A DNA stretch of 46,412 bases from NCBI GenBank assembly GCA_029263015.1, contig JAJCYI010000003.1, positions 1 to 46,412 on the forward strand, written 5' to 3'. The notes below the pieces were generated by a model that worked only from the letters and a program-made list of their open reading frames with translations, searched no databases and was not told the origin of the DNA. Positions within the stretch are counted from its first letter, which is position 1; each line of letters begins with the position of its first letter. The position numbers and the translations under genes are program-made. Positions 34,901 to 44,259 of the stretch are shown here, piece after piece. This stretch comes from Saprospiraceae bacterium. GTDB lineage: Bacteria > Bacteroidota > Bacteroidia > Chitinophagales > Saprospiraceae.

Positions 34901-35582
34901 CCCAAAACCAGAAAAAAGAAAAGGCGAACTGGATGAAGAAATCAACCTGCTCGAAAATAATTCAGCCGAAATCCAGCAAGCCGTCGGGGCACTTCAGCAA
35001 CAATTAAAGGACAACGACGAACGACAATCGGAATCTGAACAATTGCTGTCCCAAATTGAGGGTCAACGGACAACTTACAACCGCTGGATGGCACTCTACG
35101 ATCTCATCGGTTCTGCCGATGGCAAAAAATTTAGGGTGTTCGCACAGGGTCTGACCTTGCAAAAGTTGGTACAGTTGGCCAATGTTCACCTCGAAAATTT
35201 ATTCGGGAGGTATATCATTATGAAACGGCCAAGCGAAGACCTTGAACTGGACATAGTTGATACCTTCCAGGCCGATAATATTCGTTCTATGCATACTTTG
35301 TCTGGTGGCGAAAGTTTTTTGGTGAGCCTGGCACTCGCCCTCGGCCTTTCTGATCTTGCCGGAAAAAATGCCAATATCAAAACTTTATTCATTGACGAAG
35401 GCTTCGGTACGCTCGACGACCAGACACTTGACCTCGCGCTCGTGACACTTGAAAACCTTCAAGCCAAGGGCAAGACCATTGGCATTATTTCGCATGTAAA
35501 AGAACTGAAGGAACGGATCTCAACGCAGGTAAGAGTTGAAAAAAAAGGTGGGGGCATGAGTTCAGTTGAGGTAATAGGGTGA
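31929..35582 (+). CDS. sbcC: SbcC/Rad50-like exonuclease ATPase
   Basis: The TTG at 31929 (start KIRRISLRNLHSIRG) fits the family; the upstream ATG at 31878 would translate spacer-like DNA. The 1217-residue protein has Walker A GDTGAGKTT near residues 37-45, long coiled coils, a zinc hook CPLC at 601-604, the signature LSGGESFLVSLALALGLSDL near 1124, and Walker B LFIDEGFGTLDD. It should form the ATPase half of an SbcCD nuclease that cleaves hairpins and DNA ends. The usual SbcD partner is not adjacent and is presumably elsewhere. Confidence 0.92.
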   Translation: MKIRRISLRNLHSIRGNVEIDFTKTPLVESGLFAITGDTGAGKTTILDAVTLALYGNLCRKSDARETLSYGSEEGMAECEFEAKGRRFLAQWRVRQTKSKKPGQGLKTERSVAEWEEKSSEFHIVAERRVREVNSFIEQVTGLDFPRFTRSVMLAQGDFAAFLKANEKERSDLLERITGTEIYSELSKAALERKNLEKSQLDTLTEKRDALNIFSKEEIKGIKAAYKQKQKEHKANKKTLEKAKKSLQHLQLLEKLEREEQMVTVAIAKLNERFADFKEDNIKLELHKKTLPLHPTLARFDDKSAEIDLIKKNIDLLTGQTGKLEQEEASLQVVFLEKKKAFDILRKEQPKSIRLFDQVSILDTKIQGLEGTFQKQKTEQHEGLKQLQTAKKEHSALESKIAVHCEVIENLTAWLKKNKAWEYLPKDLPTIAHIRSSLNENIVGQKELKLKIGSSNEKLLQIESLNKQINKSLLSENNTLGNFIASFNEKAQKGFTSSRHDLLEKLNRDIETISEQQNHLTQLNGLSSDYSKTISEINALESELGNLRSEELILDQAFLSAVEQGQEAEGILHFKQEIYRQQQSIANYEKDRAALAKDEPCPLCFSTEHPFRDTGFEAYIDKAKAELVIAEKFNKENLEAKNKLVKRHLEIASKIQQLGGEPSGQLGKLKSQLLGIEKKMAVLLPNLNGEDFSRSYGDWLMKKINGFEENLKSKKETRKHLVELNSQLSTQEDIVRKLETQLKDSEFEELEIKKSQQHYQQNLTDLTIKFVQFTNDLNLLVGKYGYNFSMGEAKAMFTDLEKKEKLFSNNQESFDQHQQQLALDRQSLQQVQKSIAVLELKNKTLEKELEKETLHLNQLKTKRIALFGDKIPNDEREQFIHKLEQLETSLDVHRTHFEKTKSSLAITKQSLETENRRLEKEKNVFGKINESLQKGVAKAGFDDFEVLRAAILPEAKVQRLQVKLERLKQQEIETKQQEKSVANALKTARKNPKPEKRKGELDEEINLLENNSAEIQQAVGALQQQLKDNDERQSESEQLLSQIEGQRTTYNRWMALYDLIGSADGKKFRVFAQGLTLQKLVQLANVHLENLFGRYIIMKRPSEDLELDIVDTFQADNIRSMHTLSGGESFLVSLALALGLSDLAGKNANIKTLFIDEGFGTLDDQTLDLALVTLENLQAKGKTIGIISHVKELKERISTQVRVEKKGGGMSSVEVIG

Positions 35583-35621
35583 TAAATGAGGTCAAATATT
35601 TACGCCTAATTTAACCTAATA

Positions 35622-37019
35622 ATGCAGAATATCAAACCTTTTAACAACTATCATTTAATCATAACAACTGCTTTTACAGTTCTTCTTTTTTTATCAATTA
35701 TTTTTTATAAAGAGCGAATTATTTTCGCCGACCTTTCTTTCCATTTATTCGAATTAATCAGGCAAGGCAATTATGCAATTCAAAATTTTAGGTTCGGTTC
35801 TATTTTTACACAATCCTTTCCATTAGCTGCAATTAAAGCAGGATTCTCTTTAAAGGCTGTGATGCTTGTTTATTCTTCTGCATTTATTATTTACTATTAT
35901 ACTTTATATTTTATATGTGCAAAAGTACTCAAGCAATATAAATATGCGCTCGTTATTTTTTCGATGTTGATTTTTGCGGTGGTTGACACATTCTATTGGA
36001 CACAATCTGAGTTACCGCAAGGGATCGCTTTTATGCTCTTATTTTTTGCTGTAGTAGAATCTAAGAATAACTACTTTTCTTTCTCATGGAAATCCTTTGG
36101 CGCTGTTGTTCTTTTAACCACTGTTGTATTCTTTCACCCATCATTGATTTTCCCATTTTCGTTTTTTGTTGGATTTAAAATACTATCTTCTAATAAAAAG
36201 GAAAATAAGAAATGGAAAATAACTGCTTTGGGGTATGGCATAATATTGATAATTAAAGCTATATTCTTTCGGACTATCTATGACCGTTGGGCTTTGGGAG
36301 GATTGAAAAATTTTTATTACAAATTCCCAAATTATATTGACATCCAGTCAAACAAAGATTTTTTGACCTATTTGCTGGAAGATTATTATTTATTACTCAT
36401 TGGTGTTCTAATTTTATTCTGGTTTTATTATTCCAAAAAGAAATACAAATTACTGTTTCTAACATGCTTCTATTTTTTCGGATATTTGACTTTGACAAAT
36501 ATTTCTTATGCCGACGGCGCCAATCAATTTTACATAGAAAACCTCTACCTTCCTTTATCCTTTTTTCTGCTGATTCCTTTGGTTTTCCAAGTTTGGCCTG
36601 TGTATTCTTCAAAAAAAATCGCTTTATTTATTTTTATTTTAATAGTAGGCATTCAACTCTTAAATATTTATAACGGACACACGAAATATTCAGAACGCCT
36701 ATCATGGTTGAGAGACACGTTACAAAAAACAAAATCATTGGAAAACAACAAATTGGTTATTCCCGAAAAAGATGTACCAATGGATACATTGATGATTACT
36801 TGGGCATCCTCTTATGAATTTTGGTTATTATCTACGGTAGAAGACAATCGTACCAGATCGGCTATAATCCACAAAGACCCAGAAAGCCTCTCTTGGGCCA
36901 TGCAGGAGCATAAAGGGTTTCTAACAAATTGGGGGATATTTGAACAAAATTCTTTACCAACCCAGTATTTCAATTTTCCTGATTCAACATCGCATTATGT
37001 TTTATTCAATAATCGGTAG
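35622..37019 (+). CDS. Multi-spanning membrane protein, GT-C-like
   Basis: The 465-residue protein has about ten hydrophobic segments, and a loop after the first reads FADLSFHLFELIRQGN, with an acidic residue as in GT-C transferases. A C-terminal soluble part of roughly 100 residues follows. This arrangement resembles polyprenol-phosphate-sugar-dependent membrane glycosyltransferases, but no specific family was recognised. It is followed after 9 bp by another large membrane protein, probably cotranscribed. Confidence 0.6.
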   Translation: MQNIKPFNNYHLIITTAFTVLLFLSIIFYKERIIFADLSFHLFELIRQGNYAIQNFRFGSIFTQSFPLAAIKAGFSLKAVMLVYSSAFIIYYYTLYFICAKVLKQYKYALVIFSMLIFAVVDTFYWTQSELPQGIAFMLLFFAVVESKNNYFSFSWKSFGAVVLLTTVVFFHPSLIFPFSFFVGFKILSSNKKENKKWKITALGYGIILIIKAIFFRTIYDRWALGGLKNFYYKFPNYIDIQSNKDFLTYLLEDYYLLLIGVLILFWFYYSKKKYKLLFLTCFYFFGYLTLTNISYADGANQFYIENLYLPLSFFLLIPLVFQVWPVYSSKKIALFIFILIVGIQLLNIYNGHTKYSERLSWLRDTLQKTKSLENNKLVIPEKDVPMDTLMITWASSYEFWLLSTVEDNRTRSAIIHKDPESLSWAMQEHKGFLTNWGIFEQNSLPTQYFNFPDSTSHYVLFNNR

Positions 37020-37028
37020 AATATCACA

Positions 37029-39365
37029 ATGAAAATAAGTATTTTTAATAAATCAAATATTCCACTTTTCATTTTGGTTGCAATCATGTCAACCATAATC
37101 TTCTTTCGTTACCAACCCATATTCGAAAACCTCTCCACTACAAAATGTGCCGGACCGTTGCGGGACGGGATCAAGACATTTACCAATATTATTTACCATG
37201 CAAAACATAGTGATTCCTATACTTGGTTCAAAGGCATGAACTATCCTTACGAAGAACACATCATGGCTGCTACTGAGTTGCCTGGTTTTGCTATATTGTT
37301 TAAATTTTTAAACCCCATATTTCCTGGAATAACAGATTATACATTTGGCATCATCCATGTTTTTTTATTGCTCAGTATTTTATTGTGTGCTGTATTTCTA
37401 TGTTTAATTTTCAAAGAATTCGGGATCCCTGCATTTCTTTCTATCCCCTTCACTATTGCCATTACTTTTTTAGCTCCGCAAAATTTAAGGTTTGCCCACC
37501 ATATTGGCCTTGCGCCATTATTTGTGTTGCCAGGCGTTATTTATTTATTGTATAAAAACGAAAAAAACAGGCATTGGAAATATGCTGCATGGCTCGGACT
37601 GCTGACTTTCATTTCTTCGTTTTTTCATTTTTACTTTTTTGCCATAATTTTCTTTTTTGTCTCGTTTTATTATTTTTATGCGGCTATTGAAAAATTTAAT
37701 TTTCAGCATATTTCTAAATTATCTTTTCATTACTTTTTGGCATTGGGCATCCCTTTACTTTTTTTCTTGTTCTGGATGATATTAAATGATAAAATTACAG
37801 ACAGGACACCCAACCCTTATGGGTTTTTTGTCTACCATTCCAACAGGGATAATATCTTTTTATCTCCCCTTATGCCATTAACAGGCTGGCTGGAAGACCA
37901 CTTCTTAAAATTAAGAAAAATCGATTTTGAGGGCTGGGCATATATTGGTCTGATTGCAGATTTATTCATAGTAGTTACTGTGGTCAAATGGTTTTCCAGT
38001 ATCTTTAAAAATAAACTGCTATATTTTTTTCCAGACCATATCAGGCCGTTTATTGTCAAAATATTATTTGCCGGAGGAATCATGGCCTATCTCTCTTGCA
38101 GTCAGCCATTTATCATGGTTGGTTGGGAACATTTATTGGAATACACTGGGCCATATAAACAATTCAGGTCAACTGGGCGGTTTGCATGGGCATTTTATTT
38201 TGCCATAAACATAGTGGCGTTTACGGGATTTTATTACTTGTGCCAATTGATTAATAATAAGAGGTTAAGAACAGGGCTACTTATCATTATCGTGGGTATT
38301 TCCATTTACGAGGCATATATATTTAACACCAGTAAAAACAATTACAATTTTAATACGGTAAAATATGCTCCTGATCTCGTGCCAGGGAAACGATTTACAG
38401 ACCTAGTTGATATTGATTTTTCAAAATACCAAGCGATTATACCAATCCCACTTTATTTAGTAGGTTCCGCTAATGTTGTTGACGAGGGCGGGGCATATAC
38501 GATTCAACAATCTTTGGTTCTGTCTGCACAAACAGGGCTTCCTGTGACTGGGGCCATGCTCACGCGGTCGTCAAGAAGTCAAGCATACAAGCAAATGCAA
38601 TTGGTTTCAGAACCATATCGCATCCCGCTCTCAATTGATGATTTCAAAAATGATAAACCACTTTTACTTTTAGATAGTCACATTAAAACAGAACGGCATA
38701 AAAATAAAAGCAAACATATTTATCAAGAGTCTGAATTAATTTACAAATCGGATAAATGGAGTTTGTACGAAATGGAATTGGAAGATTTTCAGCGAAGGAT
38801 TGACAATAGGATCGATACGGTTGAATCAACTATTCGTGATAGTTCTCTTTTTGAAACGAACGGCCTGCTTTCCAATGTCAATGAAAATGATTTTATTTAT
38901 AAAAATTTCGATGACAAAAATTCCAATAAAAAATATTTGGGCGCAGGCGGATTTCAAGGAATAGCTAAAAATGAAAACATTGTTTTTAAAGGAAAATTAC
39001 CAAAAGCCAAAATAAATCAACCCTATTCCATGACTGCCTGGCTCAACATTGAAGAGGACAAATTCGCTGGTACGATCGTGCGGGTTTCCGAAATACTGCC
39101 TACCGGCGAATTAAAAATAATAGGTCAAAAAACAGCTGGGAGGTCCGCCAATGTTTTTGATTCCAATTATTGGGTTTTGACGGAGATACCATTTTCCATC
39201 AGCAATCCTGAAAGTGAAATCCAGGTCTTGTTCAAGGTTTTCAACGATCGTGACGAACGTGAAATCTATATTGATGAATTATTGATAAAACGGGACGCCA
39301 CCGATCTCTATCAAAAAGATGATAAAATAATTTGGTGGAACAACCGCCATTATTTTATTAAATGA
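37029..39365 (+). CDS. Large multi-spanning membrane protein with periplasmic domain
   Basis: The 778-residue protein has about ten to twelve hydrophobic segments in residues 10-440. A loop after the first segment has DGIKTF and WFKGMNYPYEEHI, a pattern I associate with uncharacterised Bacteroidota membrane proteins carrying GMNYPYGEH. The last 330 residues look soluble and beta-rich, ending in YIDELLIKRD, as in a jelly-roll domain. A GT-C-type sugar or lipid transfer role is inferred, not demonstrated. Confidence 0.65.
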   Translation: MKISIFNKSNIPLFILVAIMSTIIFFRYQPIFENLSTTKCAGPLRDGIKTFTNIIYHAKHSDSYTWFKGMNYPYEEHIMAATELPGFAILFKFLNPIFPGITDYTFGIIHVFLLLSILLCAVFLCLIFKEFGIPAFLSIPFTIAITFLAPQNLRFAHHIGLAPLFVLPGVIYLLYKNEKNRHWKYAAWLGLLTFISSFFHFYFFAIIFFFVSFYYFYAAIEKFNFQHISKLSFHYFLALGIPLLFFLFWMILNDKITDRTPNPYGFFVYHSNRDNIFLSPLMPLTGWLEDHFLKLRKIDFEGWAYIGLIADLFIVVTVVKWFSSIFKNKLLYFFPDHIRPFIVKILFAGGIMAYLSCSQPFIMVGWEHLLEYTGPYKQFRSTGRFAWAFYFAINIVAFTGFYYLCQLINNKRLRTGLLIIIVGISIYEAYIFNTSKNNYNFNTVKYAPDLVPGKRFTDLVDIDFSKYQAIIPIPLYLVGSANVVDEGGAYTIQQSLVLSAQTGLPVTGAMLTRSSRSQAYKQMQLVSEPYRIPLSIDDFKNDKPLLLLDSHIKTERHKNKSKHIYQESELIYKSDKWSLYEMELEDFQRRIDNRIDTVESTIRDSSLFETNGLLSNVNENDFIYKNFDDKNSNKKYLGAGGFQGIAKNENIVFKGKLPKAKINQPYSMTAWLNIEEDKFAGTIVRVSEILPTGELKIIGQKTAGRSANVFDSNYWVLTEIPFSISNPESEIQVLFKVFNDRDEREIYIDELLIKRDATDLYQKDDKIIWWNNRHYFIK

Positions 39366-39752
39366 GGTATTTGAGGAGACGGTGTGGTATTTTGGTTTTT
39401 TTGGATCAAAGGTGACACCTTTCTAAAAGGTGTCACCTTTTGGCTTCCGCTAAAATATGATGCCCAAAACCCCAAACAATTATCCAATTGATTACCTTTA
39501 CCATATTATCAGCCCACATCCTGATCTTTCAAGAGACATTCCGGTATTTGAATTCCTTTTACACCTGAATTAGATTTATGATATTTACTGATGACAACCA
39601 GTTAAATATCATTCCGTAATTGTGAAAATCCGAGAACGGGTCACTCCTTGGTGATGGATGGGATAATTATTCCCCTTTCCCATTCGTTCTGATATTTTCC
39701 TAATACGAATTAAATAAAATTGACAAAAACTTACCAACACAAACTACTGGTT
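39366..39752. other. Intergenic region before the T9SS type B surface protein
   Basis: This 387-bp spacer holds a perfect hairpin at 39408-39440 and then AT-rich DNA. I found no exact TAnnTTTG motif and no credible small gene. It ends close to the signal-peptide start of the next gene. Confidence 0.4.
39408..39440. repeat. Perfect palindrome AAAGGTGACACCTTT with TTTCTAAAA centre
   Basis: Two perfect 15-bp arms, AAAGGTGACACCTTT (39408-39422) and AAAGGTGTCACCTTT (39426-39440), enclose CTA. The A/T-rich outer ends could allow termination downstream of the membrane-protein gene. It shares its TTTCTAAAA centre with repeats near 43250 and 45060. Confidence 0.75.
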
Positions 39753-42700
39753 ATGAAGCAATTAACCATTTACCCAATTTCCGTTTTACTCACTATCCTA
39801 CTTTTTGCCAACACTTCATTTGGGCAGTTTAATGTAAACATCACGGTCAACAGTGGTGCTGCAACAACAACCTGCACAGACCCATTCGGATTTCCCGATC
39901 CAGCATGGGGCATCAACATCGCAGGGCAAGGCTGGGTTACTTATCCCGGCAGCAGCTTTTGCCCTGTCGATCTCCCGAATCTCCAGTTTCAACAAAGCTT
40001 TCAATGTCTTGCAGATGTCCCGCCAGTTATCCAGATATGTTTGCGGGCATTTGAAAACGATGCGCCTTTTTTTGATCCCTGCACCGAAGCCCTGACCTGT
40101 CAAGTGGAAAGCTGTTTTGATATACCCACCCCTTTCACGGGAAGTGTTGATTATAAGTTGGAACTTGCCGATACGCTCGCTTCTGACGGCGAGGCCAATA
40201 TTTCCATCGCTGTTGACGGTTTTCCCGGAGGATTATTTGATGAGGTTTGTGATGCGCTGGATTTGGGGGTGATGTTACAAGGCGACCAATTTGGAGACGC
40301 CGATACCAGCATTTTTAATAATTATTGCGCCACTGGAATAAACGAACCATCTCCGATTGATTTTGGAGCCATCTGGAGCACGGAGCAGAGTATGTGGTTC
40401 AAATTTACCACTAGTGGTGATCCCAGTACAATTATCAGGATTTTGGCAAATAGCGACCCGTCCAACTTTGGCGACCCAATCAATTTGCAAATGGGGGTAT
40501 TCACCACCGACGATGGCACTTGCACGGGTAATTACGATTTGGTCACTGAAAATTTCACCTTTAATATTTTTGATGAATGGATCTATTTGGAATGCCCTGA
40601 ACCAAACACGACTTACTTTGTGCTGATAGATGCAGTGAGTGGAAGTTTCTTTGAAATTGAGGGTTATTTTGGATTTGAAATTACTGAAATGGGCTTGGTC
40701 GATGCTCCCAATGAAATATGTGATGCCATAGGTTTTGGGCAAGTCCCGGAAGGTGACACCATCGGACTGCCGGGGCCAATGACAAATGTATGTGCCGACG
40801 GCATCAGTGACCCCTCTAATGGCTCATGGAATATCGAACACGGCGTTTGGTTCTCATTCGAAGCGCCTAGTACTGGCCACGTTCTCATCGAAGCGATCAG
40901 CGATGTAGAAGACGTACCCATCGATCTGCAAATTGCACTTTATTCCTCATCGGACAATACTTGCAATGGCACGATCTCACCGTATGAGGACGGGTACGAC
41001 AACTCCTCATTCGATGAAGCACTGGAAGTAAGTTGCCTCAACCCAGGGCAAACTTATTTCCTCCTTATCGATGGTGCACAAGGAAACAACGACGCAGGTA
41101 TTTTCACCCTGAAAATATCCGATGCTGGCGATGACACGCCGGTGACCATGCTTGACGAGACCATTTGTTTCGGCGAAATTTATTCTGTTGGAAGTTCAAT
41201 CTATGACCAAAGCGGTAATTATGCCGACACGTTGATTTTGCCAAATGGCTGTGACAGTATTGTATTGCTCGACTTGACCATTTTGACAGACATTGAGTTG
41301 AATTTTTCAATAGTTCAGCAAGGTGTGGGAGAGGGAAACAACATGGGTCAAGCACAGATCAGTCCGATTGGGGGTGCTGGGAATTATTCATTCCTGTGGG
41401 ATGATGGCCAAACAACTCCGCTGGCTAGCAGCCTTATCGGGGGCGATGTCTATTGCATAGAAGTGACAGATGGGGTTGGTTGTGTTGAAGACACCTGTTT
41501 TGAAATGCCCTTTTACATCCATTTTGTACCTGACGTCCAAGGAAGCACGGTTGATTGTTTTGGTGACCAGGATGGCACACTGAGTTTCACAGCAGCATTT
41601 GGTGTGCCACCGTATCTGTACAGTTGGCAAAATTCACTCAACACCATCAGTGGATCAGGCACAATACTTACTGACAATCAATTAATTACGATCAATAATC
41701 TTCCCGCCGGCGAGTATTCCCTTTTCATGCAGGATATTGTTTTTGATACCACGGTTATTGTTGAAATAATTGAGCCAGACTTATTGGAAGTTGCCTCCTT
41801 AGATTTAGCTAACGCCAGTTGTTTTGGCAACTGCGATGGCAATATCCTTCTCAATATTATTGGAGGCACACCACCCTATCAGACCAATTGGTCTAACGGA
41901 ATTGCTGGGCCCCAGGTAAGCTCCCTTTGTAAAGGCTTTTACTTTGTTGAAATATCAGATGCAAATGGCTGCACAGCCAGTTATGATTATGAAATTACCG
42001 AACCAGGCGAATTTATCGCAACTGCTATCCAGAGCCAAGCAGTTTCTTGTTTTGAAGGAAATGATGGGATTGCTTCCGTCACGACCAATGGCATTCCCAA
42101 TGGTTTTCAATGGAGCAATAACAATGAAACCACGGAAACCATTGATGGCTTGTCAGGTGGCAACTATGAAGTAACTGTCACCAATAATGATGGTTGCACA
42201 GCTACTAGTTCAATTGAAATAATTACGCCGACCACGCCAGTTGGAGTAGCCCTTGAAATCCTTGAACCAGTTATTTGTTATGGCGGTGAAAATGGGGCGA
42301 TGGTGGCAAATGTCATTGGCCCAGGACTAAATTTCTCATACACTTGGGCACATGGAGCAATTACACAGACCACTGCCGATTTGGATGCTGGCACTTATTC
42401 CGTGACTGTTGAAAACGAATTGGGCTGTGAAGCCATCTCAAGCTTGGTATTGCAAGAGCCATCCCCAATCATTGTTGATTTTTCATCAAACATTTTGACT
42501 TGTCTCGACCCTCCAGATGGTGGAATTGTGACCATCGAACAAATAAGTGGAGGTGTCCCGACTTATACATTTTCATCAAATGGCATTGATTATTCAGATG
42601 CGGTGCAGGTGACTGGGTTTCTTGCAGGTCAGCAAAACCTATTTATTCAAGATGCTGGCGGGTGCATCATTCAAGTGCCCGCAATAATAGAAGGGCCAAC

Positions 42701-43235
42701 AGAACTTTTCGTTTTCCTGGGAGAAGATCAAACGATTGAGTTGGGCGATGAGCTAACATTGGATGCCCAGGTAAATGTCCAGGATGTGACATACCAATGG
42801 TTTCCTCATCAGGACACAACCTGTACTGATTGTGGTTCCATCGATATTTTGCCTACCGAAAGTACTCTTTATTCAGTGATTGTTACCGATGGTTTTGATT
42901 GCACAGAAACAGCAGACGTTTACATAAATGTCATTAAAAAAAGAAAAGTATTTGTGCCAAATGCTTTTAGTCCAAATGGTGATGGGATCAATGACGAATT
43001 CCTTCCTTACGCAGGAAAAGACGTGTCGAAAATCATAGAGTTCCGGGTTTTCGACAGGCAAGGTAATATGGTCTTTGCTGCCTCCGATTTCTTCCCTGGA
43101 GATTTGGCCAAATCGTGGAACGGTACATTCAGGGGGCAAATGATGCAACCGAGCGTTTTTGCATGGTTTGCCAGGGTTGAATTCATTGACCTGGAGGTAG
43201 AAGTGTTTAAAGGCAATTTGACTTTAGTGAGGTGA
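39753..43235 (+). CDS. T9SS type B surface protein with SprB-like repeats
   Basis: The ATG at 39753 gives the signal peptide MKQLTIYPISVLLTILLFAN; a TTG 33 bp upstream is less likely. The 1160-residue protein has two similar N-terminal modules with MWFKFTTSG and VWFSFEAPSTGHVLIEA, resembling PPC-type beta domains. Several SprB-like repeats follow in about residues 540-970, with the phrase NGCTA or DGCTA at their ends. The C-terminus from PNAFSPNGDGINDEF is the gliding-motility-associated CHU_C domain for type IX export and attachment. An adhesin or motility role is inferred. Confidence 0.85.
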   Translation: MKQLTIYPISVLLTILLFANTSFGQFNVNITVNSGAATTTCTDPFGFPDPAWGINIAGQGWVTYPGSSFCPVDLPNLQFQQSFQCLADVPPVIQICLRAFENDAPFFDPCTEALTCQVESCFDIPTPFTGSVDYKLELADTLASDGEANISIAVDGFPGGLFDEVCDALDLGVMLQGDQFGDADTSIFNNYCATGINEPSPIDFGAIWSTEQSMWFKFTTSGDPSTIIRILANSDPSNFGDPINLQMGVFTTDDGTCTGNYDLVTENFTFNIFDEWIYLECPEPNTTYFVLIDAVSGSFFEIEGYFGFEITEMGLVDAPNEICDAIGFGQVPEGDTIGLPGPMTNVCADGISDPSNGSWNIEHGVWFSFEAPSTGHVLIEAISDVEDVPIDLQIALYSSSDNTCNGTISPYEDGYDNSSFDEALEVSCLNPGQTYFLLIDGAQGNNDAGIFTLKISDAGDDTPVTMLDETICFGEIYSVGSSIYDQSGNYADTLILPNGCDSIVLLDLTILTDIELNFSIVQQGVGEGNNMGQAQISPIGGAGNYSFLWDDGQTTPLASSLIGGDVYCIEVTDGVGCVEDTCFEMPFYIHFVPDVQGSTVDCFGDQDGTLSFTAAFGVPPYLYSWQNSLNTISGSGTILTDNQLITINNLPAGEYSLFMQDIVFDTTVIVEIIEPDLLEVASLDLANASCFGNCDGNILLNIIGGTPPYQTNWSNGIAGPQVSSLCKGFYFVEISDANGCTASYDYEITEPGEFIATAIQSQAVSCFEGNDGIASVTTNGIPNGFQWSNNNETTETIDGLSGGNYEVTVTNNDGCTATSSIEIITPTTPVGVALEILEPVICYGGENGAMVANVIGPGLNFSYTWAHGAITQTTADLDAGTYSVTVENELGCEAISSLVLQEPSPIIVDFSSNILTCLDPPDGGIVTIEQISGGVPTYTFSSNGIDYSDAVQVTGFLAGQQNLFIQDAGGCIIQVPAIIEGPTELFVFLGEDQTIELGDELTLDAQVNVQDVTYQWFPHQDTTCTDCGSIDILPTESTLYSVIVTDGFDCTETADVYINVIKKRKVFVPNAFSPNGDGINDEFLPYAGKDVSKIIEFRVFDRQGNMVFAASDFFPGDLAKSWNGTFRGQMMQPSVFAWFARVEFIDLEVEVFKGNLTLVR

Positions 43236-43245
43236 GTGGTTCAGA

Positions 43246-43272
43246 AGCGACGTTTTTCTAAAAAGCGTCGCT
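43246..43272. repeat. REP-like palindrome, copy bounding duplicated unit
   Basis: AGCGACGTTTTT and AAAAAGCGTCGCT form a near-perfect hairpin around CTA or CT. It is 11 bp after the surface-protein stop and begins the first copy of the duplicated lipoprotein unit. The right half recurs near 44170 and 45063. Confidence 0.75.
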
Positions 43273-43348
43273 CCTGGGTGGAATCAGAAATCAAGCTATT
43301 TGTCTGGATTCCTGCAAAGTCCTTTAGTGGCATTTCGGAAATATGAAT

Positions 43349-43356
43349 TAATTTTG
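43349..43356 (+). promoter_or_regulatory. TAATTTTG -7 motif before first lipoprotein gene
   Basis: TAATTTTG matches the Bacteroidota -7 consensus TAnnTTTG and lies 17 bp before the ATG. The same motif and flanks occur before the duplicate at 44260-44267. No strong -33 element was recognised. Confidence 0.4.
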
Positions 43357-43373
43357 GCATTCACCAAATCCGA

Positions 43374-44018
43374 ATGACTATGAAAAAGTTATCAAAAATT
43401 CTGCTGATCCCAGTTGCAATTATTGCCATCATGGCCATTGTCCGGTGCAACAAGGACGATGACGCCAGCCAAGAACCGCAGCAATATCATTTGACCATTG
43501 ACAATATCTTGGAAAAATTCCCGCAAGACCTCTATGAAAATTCCAGCAAGATTGTTTTCAAGAATGAATCAGGCGGAACAAGGGTGTTGTCCATTCTCCC
43601 AGAACACGCTTTGCAGAGTAGAACACATATGGGGAGAGACTATACCGTTGATGCCCTTAACTACAGACTTGTCGAAGAAAATGATGACTCGTACATTATT
43701 CAAGTTACCGTTGATGCTCAGTATGGCGCTTTCGATCCTAATTTTAAACCTTTAGAATTCATCTTAATAATTATGAGCGGATTAAAAAATGCAGGCACAA
43801 ACAATATCACTCTGATGACCGTAGAAGTTGACGGCGTTGCATTTGACAATTACAGCGAAACATTTGACCTGAACGGGAAGGAGTTCACGGATGTATATTA
43901 TAGCAGAATATATCCCACGAGCACTGCTTTTTCATCGATATATTTCAACCCTGAATTTGGTGTCATTGGCTTTCAAGATGAAAACGATGTACTGTATGTA
44001 TTCGACAGCATAGAATAA
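43374..44018 (+). CDS. Putative lipoprotein, tandem paralog copy 1
   Basis: The 214-residue protein has a leader MKKLSKILLIPVAIIAIMAI ending in VRC, a possible lipoprotein site with Arg at -1, which is not ideal. Start codons at 43374 and 43380 are both possible. After an acidic stretch, the mature part has IVFKNESGGTRVLSILPEHA and a C-terminal FGVIGFQDENDVLYVFDSIE, with no recognised domain. The second copy 911 bp downstream shares the N- and C-terminal thirds almost exactly. Function is unknown. Confidence 0.7.
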   Translation: MTMKKLSKILLIPVAIIAIMAIVRCNKDDDASQEPQQYHLTIDNILEKFPQDLYENSSKIVFKNESGGTRVLSILPEHALQSRTHMGRDYTVDALNYRLVEENDDSYIIQVTVDAQYGAFDPNFKPLEFILIIMSGLKNAGTNNITLMTVEVDGVAFDNYSETFDLNGKEFTDVYYSRIYPTSTAFSSIYFNPEFGVIGFQDENDVLYVFDSIE

Positions 44019-44048
44019 TCTTGGACGTTTTATCAAAAACTGGAATTG

Positions 44049-44091
44049 AAAAAACTGGAGCTGGGCATTTGGTCAGCGCCAGTTTTTTTTT
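44049..44091 (+). terminator. Terminator after lipoprotein copy 1
   Basis: AAAAACTGGAGCTG pairs with CAGCGCCAGTTTTT with one mismatch, followed by a run of T (44083-44091). It is 31 bp after the stop codon. The copy-2 counterpart at 44999-45032 has lost the T-tract. Confidence 0.8.
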
Positions 44092-44112
44092 GTCCGGTAT
44101 GTGTCGTTCGCC

Positions 44113-44145
44113 AGTTGGGAAGCATTTTGGAAATGCCTCCCAACT
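44113..44145. repeat. Palindrome present only after copy 1
   Basis: AGTTGGGAAGCATTT (44113-44127) pairs with AAATGCCTCCCAACT (44131-44145) with one mismatch around TGG. The matching stretch after copy 2 lacks it, so it was inserted in or lost from one copy. Confidence 0.65.
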
Positions 44146-44156
44146 TAGGGCCGAAA

Positions 44157-44182
44157 AGCAACCCTTTTTAGAAAAGCCTCGC
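44157..44182. repeat. Degenerate REP-like palindrome between lipoprotein copies
   Basis: The sequence from AGCAACCCTTTTT to AGAAAAGCCTCGCT is a decayed version of the 43246-43272 palindrome, with several mismatches. It marks the junction between the duplicated units and leads into the repeated upstream sequence. Confidence 0.6.
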
Positions 44183-44259
44183 TCCTGGGTGGAATCAGAA
44201 ATAAAGCTATTTGTCTGGATTCCTGCAAAGTCCTTGAGTGGCATTTCGGAAATATGATT

